Positions 1 to 7,265 of a DNA stretch of 17,117 bases are shown here, in pieces. Each line of letters begins with the position of its first letter. Position 1 is the stretch's first letter. Position numbers and translations under genes: made by a program. This stretch comes from Chloroflexota bacterium. GTDB lineage: Bacteria; Chloroflexota; Limnocylindria; Limnocylindrales; CSP1-4. The notes beneath the pieces are model-generated. The model worked only from the letters and a program-made list of their open reading frames with translations. It searched no databases and was not told the DNA's origin. The DNA lies in contig JAJYGO010000090.1 in assembly GCA_021785115.1 (NCBI GenBank), positions 1 to 17,117 of the forward strand. The letters run 5' to 3'.

Positions 1-1
1 G

Positions 2-46
2 CGGGCGATCGATCGGTTCGAGCTGCCGACCCCGGAGCGCGCGTAG
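2..46 (+). CDS. Possible 3' end of an upstream gene (partial)
   Basis: Reading from base 2, an open frame runs from the window edge to a TAG at 44-46 and gives a 14-residue tail ending FELPTPERA. It would converge on the ABC-ATPase/DUF309 gene, whose stop lies 15 bp further on at 62-64. The tail is too short to assign a family. The call rests only on the open frame and on tight convergent packing, so it may be chance in GC-rich DNA. Confidence 0.3.
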   Translation, partial: RAIDRFELPTPERA

Positions 47-61
47 CGGCTCCCGGACGGC

Positions 62-1792
62 TCAGGTGGCGGACGTGTCGCCGCCCGGCGACACGGCGCT
101 CGACCCGGCGGCCGGGCCGGGCGCCGTGGGAACGGACCCGGCGGTCGCCACGTCCCCGGGCGAGCGCCGCACCGGTGCGGGCGTCGCCGCGACCCGGCCC
201 GCCACCGCGGCGCCGGCCGCCTCGTCGGGAGCGGCCTCCAGTTCCTCCAGCGTCGCCTGGAGCCACGCCCGGATGGCAGCCAGGTCCACCCGGGCGAGGG
301 CCGCGCCGAGTACGTCGTCTGCCTCGGGCGGGACCATCGCGAGACGCCTCGCGGCCCCCGCGAAGTTGCGGCGCACGCCCTCGGGGTTGCCGCGGACGGC
401 GTGCACGCCGCCCGCGGCGAGCTTGATGAGTCCCTGGTGCAGGGCGCGTTCGGCCGGATCGTCCGTGCCCATCCACCCCGGTTCCAGGATCTCGTGCGCC
501 TCGAAGAACTCGCCGGCCAGGTACGCGTCGAGGAACCGGTCCAGGGCGGCCAGGCGCGCCGCCGGATCGAGCGGCCGGAATGCCTTCAGGCGACCGTCCG
601 GGTCGCGCACGAGCCCGCCGCGTGCGACGTCGCCCGGCGGTGGGGGCTCCTCGTCGGCCGCGGCCCCTTCGGTGGATCCGCTCCGGGCCGCCGGATCGGC
701 GCCGCCCCCCATCGGCCCCGAACCCGCCGCGGCCGGCTCGCGCCCTCTCCCGGGCGCGGCCGTGTCTGCCGGAGGACGGGCCTCGCTCTCAGGACGCCGC
801 TGCCCGGCCGGCGGCCGCTCGCCCGGCACGCCGGGATCGCCGGGTCCCGCCGGGCCCGCCCCTCGTCTCCACCCACGGCGCGACCCATCGCCGGGGGAGC
901 CGCCCCCGCCCGGCTGCCCGGACCGCGCCGCCGCGGCGCCATCGCCCCGCGTCGAGCCGGCGGATCCCGCCCTCGTTCCGCCGCGCCACCCCTCGTGGTC
1001 GGCGGCATCGTCGACCGCCCAGGCCGTCCAGCGGCCGTTGCGCGCCTCCACGCCGAGGGGCAGCCCGAAGCAGGCGGAGAGCAGCTTCGGGGTGAGCGTC
1101 TCCTGCACGGGTCCCGCGGCCAGGACCCGTCCCGACCGCAGGAGGAGCACGTGCGTGAACCCGGTCGGGATCTCCTCGACGTGATGCGTCACGAACACGA
1201 TCGCCCGCATCCGCGGGTCCGCGGCCAGCCCGGCGAGGCTCCGCACCAGCTGTTCGCGCGCCCCGAGGTCCAGGCCCGCGCTCGGCTCGTCGAGGAGCAG
1301 CAGGTCGGGCGACGCCATCAGTGCCCGGGCGATCTGGACGCGCTGGCGCTCCCCCTCGGACAGGGTGCCGAGCTGGTGGCCGGCGAGGGCTGAGCAGCCG
1401 AGGCGCCGCAGCAGCGCCGAGGCCAGCGCACGGTCGTCGTCGTCCGGTTCTGCCCAGTACGGATCGAGGACGCCGCTGCGGCCGGTGGCCACCGCCTCGA
1501 GGACGGTGAGGTCGGGGTGGAGCAGCCGCGCGAGCGCCGCGCTCGCGTAGCCGATGCGACGCCGCATGGGCCGCACGTCGGTGCGCCCGTGGACCGCGCC
1601 GAGGACCGTGACCAGCCCGGTCGACGGGAAGAGGTAGAGGCTCGCCACCTCGAGCAGCGTCGTCTTGCCGGCGCCGTTGGGCCCCAGCACCACCCAGCGC
1701 TGCCCGTCCCGGACGGACCAGTCCACGTCGCGGAGGATCGGCTGTCCCTCCCGGAAGAGCGAGACGCCCTCCAGGGTCATCACGTCGTCCAT
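62..1792 (-). CDS. ABC transporter ATP-binding protein with C-terminal DUF309 domain (apparent fusion)
   Basis: The 576-residue product begins with a complete ABC ATPase domain (about residues 5-260). It has Walker A GPNGAGKTT at 37-45, signature LSEGERQ at 144-150, Walker B LLLLDEP at 164-170 and the H-loop histidine in VTHH at 201-204. This half resembles stand-alone ModF/YlmA-type cytoplasmic ATPases, and no permease gene is adjacent. Residues about 265-400 are a low-complexity Gly/Pro/Ala/Arg linker containing some rarer codons (AGA, AGG, CGA). Residues about 405-520 match DUF309, with EFFEAHEILEPGWMG at 428-442 and the helix LHQGLIKLAAGGVHAVRG at 451-468. A Pro/Ala-rich tail follows. The ATG at 1790-1792 is chosen because the ABC fold starts at once; Met5 is an alternative. 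DUF309 is normally a stand-alone small protein of unknown function, so the joined frame could be a true fusion or two overlapping genes. The ATPase and DUF309 assignments are secure; the fusion and the transported substrate are not. Confidence 0.8.
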   Translation of the reverse strand: MDDVMTLEGVSLFREGQPILRDVDWSVRDGQRWVVLGPNGAGKTTLLEVASLYLFPSTGLVTVLGAVHGRTDVRPMRRRIGYASAALARLLHPDLTVLEAVATGRSGVLDPYWAEPDDDDRALASALLRRLGCSALAGHQLGTLSEGERQRVQIARALMASPDLLLLDEPSAGLDLGAREQLVRSLAGLAADPRMRAIVFVTHHVEEIPTGFTHVLLLRSGRVLAAGPVQETLTPKLLSACFGLPLGVEARNGRWTAWAVDDAADHEGWRGGTRAGSAGSTRGDGAAAARSGQPGGGGSPGDGSRRGWRRGAGPAGPGDPGVPGERPPAGQRRPESEARPPADTAAPGRGREPAAAGSGPMGGGADPAARSGSTEGAAADEEPPPPGDVARGGLVRDPDGRLKAFRPLDPAARLAALDRFLDAYLAGEFFEAHEILEPGWMGTDDPAERALHQGLIKLAAGGVHAVRGNPEGVRRNFAGAARRLAMVPPEADDVLGAALARVDLAAIRAWLQATLEELEAAPDEAAGAAVAGRVAATPAPVRRSPGDVATAGSVPTAPGPAAGSSAVSPGGDTSAT

Positions 1793-1828
1793 CCGCCAAT
1801 GGTATCCGTGACCGTTCCGGTCGCACGT

Positions 1829-1857
1829 TTGACGCCCTGCCGCGGGGGAGCGACAAT
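1829..1857 (+). promoter_or_regulatory. Candidate sigma70-type promoter for the zinc-ribbon gene
   Basis: TTGACG at 1829-1834 (5 of 6 to the -35 consensus) and GACAAT at 1852-1857 (4 of 6 to TATAAT) are separated by exactly 17 bp on the + strand, in the divergent space upstream of the zinc-ribbon gene. Transcription would start near 1864 and give a leader of about 150 nt. The assignment is by pattern only. Confidence 0.45.
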
Positions 1858-2016
1858 CACGACCGTCGATACCACGTCGACGGCGCCCGCGGCGGGTCGA
1901 GCTTCGCTCCCCGCGCGCGCCGCGACACCGGAGTTCCGGTCGCCGTCTGATCGCGACCGCGAACCCACAGCCAGGTGCCGCCGCAAGGACTCGCGGAGCG
2001 GCCCAGAAGGACCATC

Positions 2017-2211
2017 GTGAACAACGCGTACACCTACACCCAGACCGACGCCCGCCGCCGGATGCGTCGCCGCACCCGCGAGGGCTTCGACCGCAGCCTC
2101 TTCTGCGGCACCAACGGATGCGCCTCGCGGCTCGATCTCGACGAGCGGACCGGGATCGCCACCTGCCGCATCTGCGGCTTCACGCGCCACGTGCATCCCG
2201 CCGGCCACTGA
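2017..2211 (+). CDS. Small zinc-ribbon protein (hypothetical)
   Basis: The 64-residue basic protein has four cysteines in a zinc-ribbon layout: C30 and C35 (CGTNGC), then C50 and C53 (CRIC), followed by a short tail with three histidines. The GTG at 2017 is chosen over an in-frame ATG at 1975 because AGAAGGA at 2005-2011 sits 5 nt upstream of it, and because residues before it look like untranslated leader. The N-terminal third is Arg-rich (DARRRMRRRTREGFDR), which would suit nucleic-acid or protein contact. It lies divergent from the ABC gene and about 240 bp before the oxidoreductase operon, in the same direction. I do not recognise a named family; it looks like a small structural-zinc accessory protein. 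Confidence 0.7.
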   Translation: MNNAYTYTQTDARRRMRRRTREGFDRSLFCGTNGCASRLDLDERTGIATCRICGFTRHVHPAGH

Positions 2212-2450
2212 CGGACCCCGCGACCACGGGCCACCGGCGCCGCCCGCCGCCGGCCGCCGGCCACTGGAGCCACCGGCCCCGGGACCACGGCCGCCGCGCG
2301 CTGCGCCCGGCGATCCGCTCGGGCGGGGAGCCCACCGGGACGAGGCGTGCAGTCCCCTCCCCATGCGTAGGGGATAACGCGACCGTCGTACCCTGACAGG
2401 GGGCCGAGCGGCCCGTCCCGCCCATCGCAGCCGGGAAGGACACTGTGCGC
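2212..2450 (+). other. Intergenic leader before the split PFOR operon
   Basis: This 239-bp gap holds no convincing gene. Features seen: a 13-bp direct repeat CCGCCGGCCACTG at 2198-2210 (overlapping the end of the zinc-ribbon gene) and again at 2253-2265; an inverted repeat at 2353-2374; a short dyad GGGCCG/CGGCCC at 2401-2414; and a ribosome-binding site GGGAAGGA at 2433-2440. No good -35/-10 pair is apparent, although GATAAC at 2373-2378 could act as a weak -10. Confidence 0.4.
2353..2374. promoter_or_regulatory. Inverted repeat, candidate operator upstream of the PFOR operon
   Basis: TCCCCT at 2353-2358 and AGGGGA at 2369-2374 form a perfect 6-bp inverted repeat with a 10-bp spacer. Centre-to-centre distance is about 16 bp, the spacing of a dimeric regulator bound on one DNA face. 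It lies about 75-95 bp before the start codon and overlaps a possible -10 element. The site is short and could be chance. Confidence 0.3.
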
Positions 2451-4424
2451 ATGAGTACAAATGCGTCCCTCCGTGATTCACGCCCTCCTCGGTTTCCCGG
2501 CGTCCCGGTCATCGTTGACGGCTCAGAGGCGATCGCGCACGTCGAGACCCGCATCTCGGAGGCGGCGTGCGCCTACCCGATCACGCCGTCCACGACGATG
2601 GCGGCCGTCTACCAGGTCGCCGTGGCCGAGGGGCGCACGAATCTGTGGGGGACTCCCCTCCGTTTCGTCGAACCCGAGTCCGAGCATTCCTCGGCCAGCG
2701 CGGCCGAGGGCTTCGCGCTCGCAGGTGGGCGCGTCACGAACTTCACGGCCGGCCAGGGCCTGCTCCTCATGAAGGAGGTCCTGTACGTCATCTCGGGCAA
2801 GCGCCTCCCCGTGGTCTTCCACGTCGGCGCCCGGGCCCTCACCAGCCAGTCCCTCAACATCCACGCCGGGCACGACGACGTGATGGGCGTGGCGGACACC
2901 GGCTGGGGGATCCTCTTCGCGCGGAACGCCCAGGAGGCGGCGGACCTGACCGCCATCTGCCGGCGCGTGGCCGAGGAGACCGAGACCCCGTTCCTGTGCG
3001 TGCAGGACGGCTTCCTCACCACCCACACCATGGAGAACGTGCTCCTGCCGGAGGACCAGCTCCTCAAGGAGTACGTGGGAGACCCCCGCTCCTCCATCCG
3101 CGACCTGTTCGACCCCGCCCAGGGCCTGATGACCGGCGTGGTACAGAACCAGGACAGCTACATGAAGGGGCGCATCGCACAGCGCGCCTTCTACGATCGC
3201 CTCTCCGAGGCCACCCACGACGCGATGCAGGAGTGGAGCGAGCTCACCGGCCGTCACTACGACCTGGTGGACGCTTACCGCTGCGACGACGCCGAGCACA
3301 TCCTGGTGGCGATGGGGACCATGGCGGACACGGCCATCACCGTGGTCGATCACCTCCGCTCGCAGGGCCGTCGCGTGGGCTGCGTGGGCGTCACCGCCTT
3401 CCGCCCGTTCCCGGCCGCGATGCTCGGCGGGATCATCCGCAGCGCCACGAGCGTGGCCATCGTCGAGCGCACGGACGAACCGACGGCGGCGGACAACCCG
3501 CTGACCCGCGAGACCAAGGCCGTCCTGGCCGACATGGCGGCGGACGGCATCCGCGTGCCGCGCATCCTGTCGGTCTCGGCCGGGCTCGGCAGCCGCGACG
3601 TGGCGGCCGGCGACCTGATCGCGATCTTCGATCGGCTGCTCGACGAGGAGGCCATCCGGCGCCAGCCGCACGTGGTGGTGGGGATCCGCCACCCGCTGGC
3701 GCTCGAGTCGCACGACGTCGACCTGCGGCCCGAGGGCGCCTACAGCCTGCGGGGCCACTCGATCGGCGGCTTCGGGTCGGTCACCACCAACAAGTTCCTG
3801 GCCACCCTGGCCGGCGAGCTCTTCGACCTGCGCGTGCAGGCCTATCCGCGTTACGGCTCGGAGAAGAAGGGCCTGCCCACCACGTACTACCTCACCATCG
3901 CGAGCGCCCCCATCCGGCAGCACAACGAGCTGACCCACGTCGAGTTCGTGCCGCTGCACGATGTCTCCGCGTTCGGGATGGGCGACCCGCTCGCCGGGCT
4001 CGCGGACGGCGGCACCGTCTTCGTGCAGACGCCGCTTCGGGATCCGGCGGCGATCTGGCAGTCCGTGCCGGCCGACGCGCGGGCCCAGATGCTCGCCCGC
4101 CACATCCGCCTGACCGCCCTCGACACCGCCGCCCTGGCCGCGGAGTTCGCCCCCCGGCCGGACCTCGTGGTCCGCATGCAGGGCGTGGCGCAGGTCGGGG
4201 TCTTCCTCCGCGTCTCGCCGTTCGCGGCGCGCGCGGGGCTGGACCGCGACGCGCTGCTCCGTGCCGTCCACGACCTGCTGCCCCGCTTCTTCGGCAAGCG
4301 CGGCGGCAACGTGGTGGAGGCGAACTACGCGGTGATCGAGCGGTCGTACGACACCCTGATCGACGTGACCGCGGCCATCGGCGCCGAGCCGGTGCCGGCG
4401 GTCCTGCAGGAGGCGTCCCGATGA
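2451..4424 (+). CDS. Pyruvate:ferredoxin oxidoreductase-type protein, N-terminal half (domains I-III of NifJ; alpha-gamma)
   Basis: The product is 657 residues from the ATG at 2451. GTG at 2445 is an alternative, but GGGAAGGA at 2433-2440 is better spaced for the ATG. Residues about 20-250 are the pyrimidine-binding domain I, with YPITPSTTM at 42-50, the acidic segment FVEPESEHSSAS at 72-83 and the NifJ-like block VGARALTSQS at 125-134. Residues about 280-400 form domain II (transketolase C-terminal-like). Residues about 430-640 are the gamma-type domain III, with GHSIGGFGSVTTNK at 435-448. The order alpha then gamma is that of NifJ and opposite to the gamma-alpha order of actinobacterial KorA. 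With the TPP/Fe-S protein encoded at 4830-6512 it should form a complete CoA-dependent 2-oxoacid oxidoreductase that reduces ferredoxin in the cytoplasm. Pyruvate is the likely substrate, by family. The stop overlaps the CBS gene start as ATGA (4421-4424). Confidence 0.88.
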   Translation: MSTNASLRDSRPPRFPGVPVIVDGSEAIAHVETRISEAACAYPITPSTTMAAVYQVAVAEGRTNLWGTPLRFVEPESEHSSASAAEGFALAGGRVTNFTAGQGLLLMKEVLYVISGKRLPVVFHVGARALTSQSLNIHAGHDDVMGVADTGWGILFARNAQEAADLTAICRRVAEETETPFLCVQDGFLTTHTMENVLLPEDQLLKEYVGDPRSSIRDLFDPAQGLMTGVVQNQDSYMKGRIAQRAFYDRLSEATHDAMQEWSELTGRHYDLVDAYRCDDAEHILVAMGTMADTAITVVDHLRSQGRRVGCVGVTAFRPFPAAMLGGIIRSATSVAIVERTDEPTAADNPLTRETKAVLADMAADGIRVPRILSVSAGLGSRDVAAGDLIAIFDRLLDEEAIRRQPHVVVGIRHPLALESHDVDLRPEGAYSLRGHSIGGFGSVTTNKFLATLAGELFDLRVQAYPRYGSEKKGLPTTYYLTIASAPIRQHNELTHVEFVPLHDVSAFGMGDPLAGLADGGTVFVQTPLRDPAAIWQSVPADARAQMLARHIRLTALDTAALAAEFAPRPDLVVRMQGVAQVGVFLRVSPFAARAGLDRDALLRAVHDLLPRFFGKRGGNVVEANYAVIERSYDTLIDVTAAIGAEPVPAVLQEASR

Positions 4425-4837
4425 GCGATTCCACGCCGAGAACGGTGGGGGAGCTGATGCACGGCGACCCCATCGTGGTGCGGGCGGACGCGCCGCTTGC
4501 CGAGGCGGCGCGCCTGCTCGACGAGCACCGCATCCACGGCCTGCCCGTGGTCGACGCGGACGGCGCCCTGGTGGGTGTCGTGAGCCAGACCGACCTGGTC
4601 CGCGCGCGGGCCACGGACCACCTGTGGTCCAGCTGGCCCGGGCTCTCCGTACGGCACCTCATGACCGCTCCCGCCCTCACCTGCCGGACCGACACACCGG
4701 TCCAGGAGGCGATCGGGCTCATGGAGCTGAACCGCGTGCACCGCCTGGTGGTGGTGGACGAGCAGGGACGGCGCCCCGTCGGGATCTTCTCGACGACCGA
4801 CGTCGTCCACCACCTGGTGGGTAGTCGCGATGTCTGA
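4421..4837 (+). CDS. CBS-pair domain protein between the two PFOR halves
   Basis: The 138-residue protein is almost entirely two CBS motifs: residues about 8-63 (GELMHGDPIVVRADAPLAEA through GVVSQTDLV) and about 76-133 (VRHLMTAPALTC through GIFSTTDVVHHLV). CBS pairs usually bind adenine nucleotides (AMP, ATP, NADH, SAM) and regulate a partner; no catalytic or DNA-binding domain is present. The ATG overlaps the preceding stop (ATGA), and a strong AGGAGG at 4408-4413 sits 7 nt upstream. Its own stop overlaps the next ATG by 8 bp. This tight nesting suggests an allosteric or stability factor dedicated to the oxidoreductase, sensing adenylate or redox charge. That role is inference from context; the fold call is firm. 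Confidence 0.88.
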   Translation: MSDSTPRTVGELMHGDPIVVRADAPLAEAARLLDEHRIHGLPVVDADGALVGVVSQTDLVRARATDHLWSSWPGLSVRHLMTAPALTCRTDTPVQEAIGLMELNRVHRLVVVDEQGRRPVGIFSTTDVVHHLVGSRDV

Positions 4838-6512
4838 GCACCTGGTCCCCGTGGTCGAGGCCCCCAGCGGCCCCCTGAGCGAAGAGGAGCACGCGGCGCG
4901 CGCCCAGGCGATGGACATCGCGCCGGTGGTCTTCGACGTGGAGTCGTACGTCGAGGACTTCAACCGATCCGTGGTGGGCGCCTACCGCCGCGGTATCGCG
5001 GACGCCGAGCTCCCGGCGGACGCCGGGGTCGCCCGCAGCATCATCCCGCCCGGCACGGCCGCGGTCCGCGACTTCAGCAACCTCTCGCCGCACATCCCGC
5101 AGTTCGTGGCCGAGGAGTGCGTGGGCTGCATGGCCTGCGTGAGCGCCTGCCCCGACACGGCCATCCTCGCGGTCGCCGTACCGGAGTCGCAGCTCGAACC
5201 GGCCGTCCGCGCGTTCCCCTGGAAGAGCGCGAACGGCGAGGAGATCGCGGAGACGGCCTCTTCGCACTTCGTGCGCACTCGCAAGTACGCGGACGTGCCC
5301 GCGCGCAAGGGCATCGAGCCGGCCATGTTCGGCATCTTCGTCGACCCGCAGCACTGCAAGGGCTGCGCGGAATGCGTGGACGTCTGCAAGGCCGAGGGTC
5401 ACGACGCCCTGATCATGATCGACAAGGTCCAGAGCGAGCCCACCGGCGAGAGCACCCTGGAGCGGTACCGGCGGGACTTCTCGTTCTTCCGGTCCCTGCC
5501 GGTCACCCCGCCCGAGTACCGCAACGAGAAGGCGCTGGCCGACCTGATGCTCGGCGAGCACGCGCTCGGGTACGTGGGCGGCGCCGGGTCGTGCGCCGGC
5601 TGCGGCGAGGCGTCCGCCATCCGCATGCTGGTGGCCGCCACCCGCCAGGTGTACGGCCCCGACTCCATGGGGATCGTGGCCGAGACCGGGTGCAACACGG
5701 TCTACGGCAGCACCTACCCGTTCAACCCGTACCTGGTCCCGTGGACCAACTCGCTCTTCGAGAACGGGCCCGCGGACGCGCTGGGCGTCCGGCTGCGCTG
5801 GGACCAGGCAGGGCACCGGGACCGGCGCCTCTGGGTCTTCGGCGGCGACGGCGCGATGTACGACATCGGCTTCCAGTCGCTGTCGCGCATGGTCGCGTCG
5901 GGAGCGGACATCAAGGTCCTCGTGCTCGACACGCAGGTCTACTCCAACACCGGGGGTCAGTCGTCCACGGCCTCGTTCGGTGGCCAGGTCACCAAGCTCT
6001 CGGCGTTCGGCAAGGCCGTCCACGGCCGACCGGAGCGCCGCAAGGAGCTCGGCCTGATCATGCTGGCGCACCGTGACGTGTACGTGGCCGCGACCACCCC
6101 GGCACACCTCAACCACTTCTACCGCGCCATCATGGAGGCCAACGAGTACCCGGGACCCGCCGTGGTCATCGCGTACACCCCGTGCATGCCCGAGCACGGC
6201 ATCGCGGACGACGCCTCGACCCGCCAGGCGAAGCTCGCGGTCGACTCGCGCGCCTTCCCCCTCTTCACGTACGACCCCCGGCGGGGCGAGACGGTGCATG
6301 AGCGCCTCTCGCTCCAGGGCAACCCGAACGTGAAGGAGGACTGGTCGAAGCTGCCGGACGGCACCACGTTCGACTTCGTGGATTTCGCCAGGACCGAGGG
6401 CCGGTTCGCCCAGCACTTCCGCAACGGGGCGGCGTCGGAAGAGATCCAGGCGACGCGGGCCGAGCGGCTGGAATACTGGCACCAGCTCCAGGAGCTCGCC
6501 GGAGTCCGCTGA
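4830..6512 (+). CDS. Pyruvate:ferredoxin oxidoreductase-type protein, C-terminal half (2[4Fe-4S] plus TPP-binding domain; NifJ domains IV-VI)
   Basis: The 560-residue protein starts with a linker region (1-95) like NifJ domain IV. A ferredoxin domain follows, with cluster ligands C97, C100, C103, C107 (CVGCMACVSACP) and C176, C179, C182, C186 (CKGCAECVDVCK). The TPP-binding domain begins near 250: the catalytic cluster is marked by C255 and C258 (CAGC), C288 (ETGC) and C452 (PC); the TPP/Mg motif runs from GGDGAMYDIG at 338-347 to YSNTGGQSS at 371-379. It catalyses decarboxylation on TPP and passes electrons through three [4Fe-4S] clusters to ferredoxin, but needs the alpha-gamma partner at 2451-4424. 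NifJ is normally a single chain of about 1,170 residues; the two halves here sum to a similar length (1,217). The ATG at 4830 overlaps the CBS gene by 8 bp and a weak GGTGGG lies upstream. The operon ends here. Confidence 0.9.
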   Translation: MSEHLVPVVEAPSGPLSEEEHAARAQAMDIAPVVFDVESYVEDFNRSVVGAYRRGIADAELPADAGVARSIIPPGTAAVRDFSNLSPHIPQFVAEECVGCMACVSACPDTAILAVAVPESQLEPAVRAFPWKSANGEEIAETASSHFVRTRKYADVPARKGIEPAMFGIFVDPQHCKGCAECVDVCKAEGHDALIMIDKVQSEPTGESTLERYRRDFSFFRSLPVTPPEYRNEKALADLMLGEHALGYVGGAGSCAGCGEASAIRMLVAATRQVYGPDSMGIVAETGCNTVYGSTYPFNPYLVPWTNSLFENGPADALGVRLRWDQAGHRDRRLWVFGGDGAMYDIGFQSLSRMVASGADIKVLVLDTQVYSNTGGQSSTASFGGQVTKLSAFGKAVHGRPERRKELGLIMLAHRDVYVAATTPAHLNHFYRAIMEANEYPGPAVVIAYTPCMPEHGIADDASTRQAKLAVDSRAFPLFTYDPRRGETVHERLSLQGNPNVKEDWSKLPDGTTFDFVDFARTEGRFAQHFRNGAASEEIQATRAERLEYWHQLQELAGVR

Positions 6513-6548
6513 CCCGGGGACGCGCCGTCCCACCCACCGATCGCCCAG

Positions 6549-6580
6549 AACGGCCGGGGTCGCTCACCACCCCGGCCGTT
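6549..6580. terminator. Hairpin terminator in convergent gap (first)
   Basis: AACGGCCGGGGT at 6549-6560 pairs perfectly with ACCCCGGCCGTT at 6569-6580, giving a 12-bp GC-rich stem with an 8-nt loop. It starts 37 bp after the TPP-subunit stop codon. There is no strong T-tract, as is common in high-GC genomes. The symmetric stem could work for both converging operons. Confidence 0.7.
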
Positions 6581-6605
6581 CGCCGTCCAAGGGCCGTGAA
6601 TACGG

Positions 6606-6645
6606 CATCGCGCCGGCCTCCCGATCCGGAAGGGCCGGCGCGATG
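6606..6645. terminator. Hairpin terminator in convergent gap (second)
   Basis: CATCGCGCCGGCC at 6606-6618 pairs perfectly with GGCCGGCGCGATG at 6633-6645, a 13-bp stem with a 14-nt loop. It lies 21 bp past the stop codon of the − strand gamma-subunit gene (6666) and so is well placed to end the vor operon. It is the second of two independent stems in the same 153-bp convergent gap. Confidence 0.7.
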
Positions 6646-6665
6646 TGCTCTGCGCGATGGCGGGC

Positions 6666-7259
6666 TCAGACGGGCGTGGCGGACTCCTCGACGGCCGGCC
6701 GATCCGTGAGCTGCCCGGTCCCGGACGCCACCGCGGCCATGCCGAGGTCGAAGGCGCGCAGGTCCACGACCAGGGCCTCCGGCCGTTTCTTCCCCACGAT
6801 GGCGTGCAGTGCCTCGCGGATCCGGTCCGGGGGCACGATCCCCGTCCGGGCCACGAGGGCGCCGAGCGCCACCACGTTGATGAGCCGGTCGTCCCCGGCC
6901 TCGCGGGCGAGCGGGGTGCACCGCACCCGGATCTCGTCGAGATCGTCCCGGCCCGACGGCGCCTCCACCAGCGAGTCGTTCACGATGAGGACGCCGCCGG
7001 GGGCCACCATCGGACCGAACTTGGCGAGGGACGGGGGGTTGAAGACCACCGCCACGTCGGGGTGATCGACGATCGGCGAGCCGATCGGCTCGTCACCCAC
7101 GATGACGGTGCAGGAGGCAGTGCCGCCGCGCATCTCGGGCCCGTACGAGGGGATCCAGATGACCTCGGCGCCGGCGTTCATGGCGGCCTCGGCGAGGACG
7201 TGCCCTGCGAACAGGATCCCCTGGCCGCCGAAGCCGGCGAACACGATCGAGCGTTCCAT
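6666..7259 (-). CDS. 2-oxoacid:ferredoxin oxidoreductase, gamma subunit (Vor/Kor type)
   Basis: The 197-residue product begins with the gamma-subunit Rossmann-like loop GFGGQG at 9-14 and carries the family block PSYGPEMRGGTASC at 37-50; length is typical (about 180-200). In this superfamily gamma helps bind CoA and closes the active site between alpha and beta. It is the last gene of the δ-α-β-γ cluster. A GGAGG lies about 11 nt before the ATG, and 6 bp separate it from the beta stop. The tail after about 180 is poorly conserved. Transcription ends at the hairpins just downstream. Confidence 0.9.
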   Translation of the reverse strand: MERSIVFAGFGGQGILFAGHVLAEAAMNAGAEVIWIPSYGPEMRGGTASCTVIVGDEPIGSPIVDHPDVAVVFNPPSLAKFGPMVAPGGVLIVNDSLVEAPSGRDDLDEIRVRCTPLAREAGDDRLINVVALGALVARTGIVPPDRIREALHAIVGKKRPEALVVDLRAFDLGMAAVASGTGQLTDRPAVEESATPV

Positions 7260-7265
7260 GCTCTT

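Noticed and set aside
66..1393. Long + strand open frames opposite the ABC-DUF309 gene
   Set aside because: Their products are Arg/Pro/Ala/Ser-rich with no recognisable domain, while the opposite strand has clear ABC and DUF309 motifs; they are composition shadows.
1780..2481. 233-codon − strand open frame across the zinc-ribbon gene and both flanking gaps
   Set aside because: It overlaps a + strand gene with a clear ribosome-binding site and zinc-ribbon cysteines, has no recognisable domain, and spans likely promoter DNA.
2523..4271. 582-codon − strand open frame under the PFOR alpha-gamma gene
   Set aside because: The + strand frame has unmistakable NifJ domains and the antisense product has no family features.
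2451..6512. The split NifJ as a pseudogene or sequencing frameshift
   Set aside because: Each half is intact, and a complete CBS gene with its own AGGAGG and overlapping start lies exactly between the domains, so the split is organised.
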